From: an uncultured Actinomycetospora sp.
GTDB taxonomy: Bacteria > Actinomycetota > Actinomycetes > Mycobacteriales > Pseudonocardiaceae
Assembly: GCA_902805495.1 (NCBI GenBank)
Contig: CADCTH010000372.1
Span: 1 to 27,219 of the forward strand
Direction of reading: 5' to 3'
DNA: 27,219 nucleotides
A program made the position numbers and the translations under genes. Shown here in pieces: positions 23,072 to 27,219 of the stretch. Numbering within the stretch: the first letter of the stretch is position 1; every line of letters starts with the position of its first letter. Below the pieces are notes generated by a model that worked only from the letters and a program-made list of their open reading frames with translations, did no database searches and had not been told where the DNA came from.

Positions 23072-23955
23072 GACGTGGCCGTCCGGGTTTCACCGACGGC
23101 GTGGGAGCCGGGCAGGGTCGATGGACGGCTGCGGCCGCCTCCGGAGGGCGGCCGGGCGACGACGGACACGACGGCTGCTGCGACGACGATGGCGGTGCCG
23201 ACGAGCGCGGCGACGGCGAGCGTCGGCTCTCCCTGCGCCGCCGCCCCCAGGGCGCTGCCGACGAACGCCCACGCGACGGCTCCGGCACCCGAGAGTGCGA
23301 GCACCGGCGCCCGGCCGGCGAGGACCAGCAGCGCCACGGCGGTGGCCACCGCGGCGGCGAGGACGGCCAGCTGTCCGGCGACGCCCACCGCCCCGGTGAG
23401 GGGGGCGCCACTGGTGGTCAACGCGGTGGTGAGGTTGAGCCAGATGGCGACGCTGCTCCAGCCGGTGTAGAGCCCCAACAGCGTCCACAGCAGCAGGCGG
23501 CCTGTCGGGGACCACCGACGGATCGCGTCGTGCTGGGCCAGCGCGATCCGACCGGCGGCCAGCAACCCGGCCAGCATCAGCACGAAGACCACGAGGGTGG
23601 CCCACACCGGCTCGATCTCCGCCGCGGCGATCCACAGGGAGAACCCGGCGAAGACGACGAGCAGGGGGCGCGCCAGCTGCGCGCTCACGTCGTCCTCGGA
23701 CGAGCCCTGTCCGGCGCGCGGGGCCGCTCGCTCGGCCCAGACCGCCCAGCCGAGGCTGAGCAGCATGATCACGCCCCAGATGGAGAACGCCCATCCCACC
23801 GGCACGATCGGGGGCTCGCCCGGCCGGTCAGCGGTGGTGAGGGCGCCGCCGAAGAGGTTGGACAGCGGCGAGCTCACCACCTGTCCGGCCGCGAGCACGA
23901 CCAGGACCCGGCGGGGCCAGCGGCGGTCCTGGCCGAGCACGTCGTGGATCGACAT
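23068..23955 (-). CDS. TspO/MBR-like integral membrane protein
   Basis: 295 residues from ATG 23955 with a strong ribosome site (GAGAGGAGAAGAG). It is strongly hydrophobic with about eight helices. The block PVGWAFSIWGVIMLLSLGWA resembles the (A/G)-F-x-I-W-G-x-I-Y signature of TspO-related tryptophan-rich proteins, and LLWTLLGLYTGWSSVAIWLN is the second Trp-rich block. TspO proteins bind tetrapyrroles, but these longer relatives are uncharacterised. Divergent from a MarR gene and coupled to a VOC gene, it may be part of a stress-responsive unit. Start choice is firm; function is not. Confidence 0.75.
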   Translation of the reverse strand: MSIHDVLGQDRRWPRRVLVVLAAGQVVSSPLSNLFGGALTTADRPGEPPIVPVGWAFSIWGVIMLLSLGWAVWAERAAPRAGQGSSEDDVSAQLARPLLVVFAGFSLWIAAAEIEPVWATLVVFVLMLAGLLAAGRIALAQHDAIRRWSPTGRLLLWTLLGLYTGWSSVAIWLNLTTALTTSGAPLTGAVGVAGQLAVLAAAVATAVALLVLAGRAPVLALSGAGAVAWAFVGSALGAAAQGEPTLAVAALVGTAIVVAAAVVSVVARPPSGGGRSRPSTLPGSHAVGETRTATS

Positions 23956-24045
23956 CTCTTCTCCTCTCTGAGTGGTTATCTCGATGACAGAGAGGATGTC
24001 CCATAGAGTAGTCTCCGCGCAAGACGGAGCGGGAGGAAGCGACGG
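23956..24045. promoter_or_regulatory. Divergent promoter/operator region, TspO-like and MarR genes
   Basis: Ninety bases, locally AT-richer than the surroundings. A perfect inverted repeat CTCTCTG (23964-23970) / CAGAGAG (23988-23994) brackets the sequence TTATCTCGATGA. A MarR dimer would be expected to bind here and repress both genes. The left arm is close to the TspO-like ribosome site. Confidence 0.5.
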
Positions 24046-24618
24046 GTGGGCCAGAGGCGGCACGACGATGGGGACACCACCGCGGCGGGGGGCCAGCACG
24101 AGGACCCGTCGCGCCCGGGGCTGCGCGACGAGATCATGGCGGCGGTGCAGCGGATGGGGGTCTCTTCGCGGCGGGTCGGCGACGTCTTCGCCGCGCGGGA
24201 GGGGCTGCACTCCACCGACGTGGAGGCGTTGCTGTTCGTCATGCAGGCCCAGGCGCGTAGCGATCCGCCGACCGCCGGAGCCCTGGCCGACTCCCTCGGG
24301 GTCAGTACCGGCGCCGCCACCGCGGTGATCGACCGGTTGGAGCGGGCCGGGCACCTCGAGCGCCACCGCGACCACCGGGACCGGAGGAAGGTGATCCTGC
24401 GCTACACCGACGCCGCCCGTGCGGTGGCCGAAGAGTTCTTCAGCCCGCTGGTAGCGCTCAGCGACGACATCCTGGGAACACTCAGCGTGTCCGAACTGCG
24501 GACAGTGGCCCGCTTCCTCGCCGCGCTCACCGACGCCATGGACCGACACACTTGCGCTGCACGCGACCGTCACGGCCCCTCATCGCCGCACGGCGTCCGA
24601 CCCGGACCCGAGGTGTAG
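24046..24618 (+). CDS. MarR-family transcriptional regulator
   Basis: 190 residues from GTG 24046, with GGGAGGAAG upstream. A ~25-residue hydrophilic N-terminus precedes the winged helix. ADSLGVSTGAATAVIDRLER is the recognition helix region, and HLERHRDHRDRRKVILRYT is the canonical MarR wing with its D-x-R-D-R-R motif. The C-terminal helices (FFSPLVALSDDILGTLSVSE) would form the dimer interface. It probably controls itself and the divergent TspO-like/VOC genes. No redox Cys pair is obvious. Ligand unknown. Confidence 0.9.
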   Translation: MGQRRHDDGDTTAAGGQHEDPSRPGLRDEIMAAVQRMGVSSRRVGDVFAAREGLHSTDVEALLFVMQAQARSDPPTAGALADSLGVSTGAATAVIDRLERAGHLERHRDHRDRRKVILRYTDAARAVAEEFFSPLVALSDDILGTLSVSELRTVARFLAALTDAMDRHTCAARDRHGPSSPHGVRPGPEV

Positions 24619-24960
24619 CTACACCGAACGTGCGGTGCGCCCGCAAGGCTCGGCCTGCGTGATGTGGGTCAACGAGCAGGTTCAGGGTGCTGGACGTGGG
24701 CCCTCCCGACGTCGGCTGGCCGGACTGGTCGACCGCGACGGCGCTCGAGGGCTGTGTGCAAGAGCCAGGCGAAGCTCCTTGCGCAGGACCTCGGCCGATC
24801 ATGGCCCGCGGCGCTCCCGCCAGCGGGAACAAGGGTTCGCGGCTCTCGTGATCGCGATTCTGTTCCGTGGTGGTTCCGTGACGCGCTCGGTACCCGTCAC
24901 CGACGCCCGCTCACGACCCCGGTCGATGCCGGATCGACTCCGGGAGTTCTGCGCCGAGCG
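24619..24960. other. Intergenic stretch with no supported gene
   Basis: 342 bases between the convergent MarR and GAF-ANTAR genes. A plus-strand frame ending SMPDRLREFCAERY at 24967 has middling codon use and no recognised domain. A short perfect stem (TCCCG/CGGGA, about 24819-24834) is too small to call a terminator. Confidence 0.4.
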
Positions 24961-25683
24961 CTACTGAGCCCGGACGGTGCGGCGGGGCTCCGTGGTGAGC
25001 CAGCGGGCCACGTCGGTGAGCTTCATGTTGGTGTCCTGCGAGGTCCGCACGAGCATCTGGAACGCCGCCTCGTCGTCGATCTCGAAGCGCTCCATGAGGA
25101 TGCCCTTGGCCTGCCCGATCAGGTCCCGGCTGTCCACGGCCTTCTGCAGGTGCACGGCCTGGGTGGCGCCGTAGAGCAGCAGGGCGGCCTGGACGCCGAA
25201 CAGTCCGGCCATGGTGTGGCCGTGGTCGCTGAACGCGTTCGGCGCGGCCGAGTAGAGGTTCAGTGCCGCACGCAGTTCACCGTTGGTGGACAGCGTGGTC
25301 GACATCAGCCCGCGGTAGCCGGCTTCCACGGCCTGCGGCGCGAATCGCGGCCACTGCTGGGCGTCTTCGCCGGCGAGGTCCTGGGCCACGATGATCCCGC
25401 TCGCGGGCGGGTCCTCGAGCGCGCTGATGCAGGGGCCTTCGCGCAGCTCGGACTGGGTCTCGTCGAGCTTGCGGATGCGCTCGCTGGTGGGGTGGCGGGT
25501 GTCGATCCGGCCGTGCTCGGTCATGGAGATGCTGACGGCGTCCACCGACGGGATGGTGTCCACAGCCGAGGCGACGATCTGCCCGAGGGTCTGCTCCAGA
25601 TCACGGATGCTGCGACGGCTGGCGAGCCCGCGGGCAGCGGCGCGCAGGGCGACGACGAGCTGGTCGTTCTCTTCGGGATACAC
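24961..25683 (-). CDS. GAF-ANTAR domain RNA-binding regulator
   Basis: 240 residues from GTG 25683. Residues ~20-165 form a GAF sensor domain (TLGQIVASAVDTIPSVDAVS, LREGPCISALEDPPASGIIV, GYRGLMSTTLSTNGELRAAL). Residues ~178-232 form an ANTAR domain (DLIGQAKGILMERFEIDDEA, AFQMLVRTSQDTNMKLTDVA). ANTAR domains bind paired hexaloop stem-loops in nascent RNA and act as antiterminators. The usual A-K-G-I-L-M and N-x-K-L-x-D-V-A residues are all present, so it should be functional. Such genes are numerous in actinomycetes. I find no matching target stem-loops in the window. Confidence 0.93.
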   Translation of the reverse strand: MYPEENDQLVVALRAAARGLASRRSIRDLEQTLGQIVASAVDTIPSVDAVSISMTEHGRIDTRHPTSERIRKLDETQSELREGPCISALEDPPASGIIVAQDLAGEDAQQWPRFAPQAVEAGYRGLMSTTLSTNGELRAALNLYSAAPNAFSDHGHTMAGLFGVQAALLLYGATQAVHLQKAVDSRDLIGQAKGILMERFEIDDEAAFQMLVRTSQDTNMKLTDVARWLTTEPRRTVRAQ

Positions 25684-26618
25684 GTGGTCCCACCTTCAGG
25701 TGTTGCAGTGGGGACACGGGGCTCAGCACCGGAGAGGTGTGCTGGCGAGGCAGAGCCGAAGCGACATGCGCTGCGCTCTGCCCTCCACCGCAACGAGGTG
25801 GTTGGGGACGCACATGAGGAACGGGACCACCGGGCGCATCCGCTGGGCGAAGCTGCGTCCCGAGTCCGATCGCGGCCCGTAGCGTCGAACCGCAGCCTGA
25901 ACACTACGGCTTTCGGACCTGGGTGTCTGCAGGCCGCCGGGCTAACAGGCGGCGACGATCGCGCGGCCCCGACCGCAGCGCACGACAGCGACCCCACCGC
26001 TGACTGGTTAACGTGCGGGGCCACCGCGGCTGGCGGCCTCCGGCTGCCAACGACAAGCGGCTGCCCGGTCTCGGCGCGGCTCGAATCCTCACGGCTGATG
26101 CTCGGGGTGTCTCCCTCGGCGGCGCGGGCTCTGCCCTGCCGGGCCGCTCGTGCGGTGCAAGCGCCCCTGCCCTCGATGACGGTCGCCTGGATGCCCGGGC
26201 GCACCGCGAGCCCGAGCTGCTGGCCGTCGCCGAGCCCGGCGGCCTCGACGCGGCCCGAGCTCGGCTCAGCGCCCGTGATCTGTCATGGGTCGACAACCCC
26301 GCGAGCACCAGGCCGGGGAGCTGCAGGAGTACCTACGACCACCTTGACGAACCGAGTGCACCGTGGCTGGGGGGCTACGTAAAGTTCGCCACCAAGGACG
26401 GGCGAAACGCAGCGTGTGCGGGACAGCACAGCACTCTGCTACTTCCCAACATCACGTGAGAGTTGGTCCAACAACGGAGCATCGACAGGACCATCCCGCC
26501 CGGTAGCGCTGCCACCGCTGCGCCGATCTGACGGCGACGAAGGAGGTGTGGTCGTAGGGCACGTCGTCCACCTCGTGTCGTCTGACGCTCTGACTCATCT
26601 GGACCTCGGGCTGCGGGA
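25684..26618. other. Gene-poor stretch of about 0.9 kb
   Basis: No gene is supported here. It begins with the GAF-ANTAR promoter region. A plus-strand segment at about 26166-26330 (EPELLAVAEPGGLDAARARL, then SARDLSWVDN) has strongly GC-rich third positions and could be a decayed gene, but no start, family or continuing frame is found. Confidence 0.4.
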
Positions 26619-26651
26619 GTGCCCCGGCACTCATGGGACGTGCCGGGGCAC
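26619..26651 (-). terminator. Perfect 12-bp stem-loop after the TM-helix-repeat gene
   Basis: GTGCCCCGGCAC (26619-26630) and GTGCCGGGGCAC (26640-26651) pair perfectly around a 9-base loop, 35 bases beyond the stop of the minus-strand gene at 26686. No T tract, but position and strength fit an actinobacterial terminator. Confidence 0.7.
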
Positions 26652-26685
26652 CACGAAGCACTCGTGACCGCGTCGGAGCTGGCCC

Positions 26686-27219
26686 CTAGCGGCGGCCGTC
26701 CTGCGGTGGTGTCTGCATCGACACCGTGCGCTGAGCAGAATTCGGGTCCCCGTGAGGCTGGCCGGCCTCACGGGCGGCGTGCGCGCCGGCGCCGGTGTCG
26801 TCGGTGGCGCGCTGCTGGGTGTACTTCTGGGCCTCGGCCTGGCCGCGCTGGCGGCCGGCCTGCAGGTCGGCCTGGACCTGGTCGGACTGCTGCTGGGCCT
26901 TGTGGTACCCGGAGTTGATCAGGTCCGCGGCCGCGTCACGCCCGCCGAGCCCGAAGGCGAGCGCCGAGCCCAGCGCCACCGCGCCGATCAGCGCGATGTA
27001 GGTGGCGTTGACGATGGTCTCGGCGATGCCGAGCTGGTTGAGGATCATGAACACGGCGATGGCCATGACCAGTGTCGGCGCCGCGCTGCGGGCGACCCGC
27101 CCGGTGGGGGTGTCGCCCATGGTGCGGTGCACGAGGCCGCCGACGGCGGCGGCGATCGCGGCGGCGACCAGGAAGATCAGCAGCGCGGCGATGACGTTCG
27201 GCAGGTACGACAGCACCAG
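26686..27219 (-). CDS. TM-helix-repeat membrane protein, MscS-related (N-terminus outside window)
   Basis: The frame is open to the window edge, so the N-terminus is missing; 177 residues are seen. Three hydrophobic helices (SYLPNVIAALLIFLVAAAIA, SAAPTLVMAIAVFMILNQLG, NATYIALIGAVALGSALAFG) end in GLGGRDAAADLI. This is the conserved-TM-helix / MscS-like pore motif in which the Gly-rich helix is followed by G-G-R. The C-terminal ~70 residues are hydrophilic and Gln-rich (KAQQQSDQVQADLQAGRQRG). There is no MscS beta domain after the pore helix, so this is probably a short CmpX-like protein rather than a full channel. A 12-bp hairpin lies downstream. Confidence 0.82.
   Translation of the reverse strand: MVLSYLPNVIAALLIFLVAAAIAAAVGGLVHRTMGDTPTGRVARSAAPTLVMAIAVFMILNQLGIAETIVNATYIALIGAVALGSALAFGLGGRDAAADLINSGYHKAQQQSDQVQADLQAGRQRGQAEAQKYTQQRATDDTGAGAHAAREAGQPHGDPNSAQRTVSMQTPPQDGRR

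Noticed and set aside
1..27219. CRISPR arrays, tRNA or rRNA genes, riboswitches and phage attachment sites.
   Set aside because: Reading through the window I found no regularly spaced repeats, tRNA arm signatures or conserved riboswitch cores; a tool-based scan would be needed to exclude weak cases.

Overview
The window is high-GC DNA (third codon positions almost all G or C, frequent GTG starts) with a gene set typical of a soil actinomycete: Tat-exported PhoX, class F-type sortase, GAF/ANTAR regulator, DHA2 drug exporters and an F420-type reductase. A member of the Pseudonocardiales is my best guess; that is inference, since no rRNA or marker gene is present. I see no tRNA, rRNA, CRISPR array or intact mobile element.

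Layout. 1-3078: the end of a molybdenum-cofactor oxidoreductase, a sortase and its probable secreted surface substrate (separated by a strong hairpin), and a GNAT acetyltransferase. 3114-5792: a cytochrome P450 behind a DHA2 exporter in one operon. 5858-9829: a PhoX-type phosphatase, short gene remnants, a small zinc-ribbon protein and a glycosidase of GH43-like fold. 9995-12881: a small membrane protein, an EamA permease and a Bcr/CflA-type exporter. 12909-15135: a gene-poor stretch with an IS3-type transposase remnant, followed by small regulatory-looking genes (ANTAR-only protein, degenerate STAS protein) and a small conserved hypothetical.

15123-21658 holds the most interesting unit: a LysR regulator divergent from a tightly packed operon of two DHA2 exporters, an F420-dependent-type NADP oxidoreductase, a DedA membrane protein fused to a STAS domain, and a small frameshifted gene. 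Start and stop codons overlap at three of the four junctions, so the products are probably made together. 21681-24618: a MarR regulator divergent from a TspO-like membrane protein, with a VOC-fold gene, a Nudix hydrolase and a decayed GrpB gene behind it. 24961-27219: a GAF-ANTAR regulator, about 1 kb without a convincing gene, and the end of a TM-helix-repeat (MscS-related) membrane protein.

A caution for the whole window: at least five genes (sortase, PhoX, GH43-like, VOC, and the small gene after DedA-STAS) each carry one reading-frame break. Four of the five breaks lie in or beside short GC-rich hairpins or palindromes. That suggests consensus errors at hairpins as much as real gene decay. 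The GrpB gene (5' truncation plus a stop codon), the IS3 remnant and some other fragments look like true decay.
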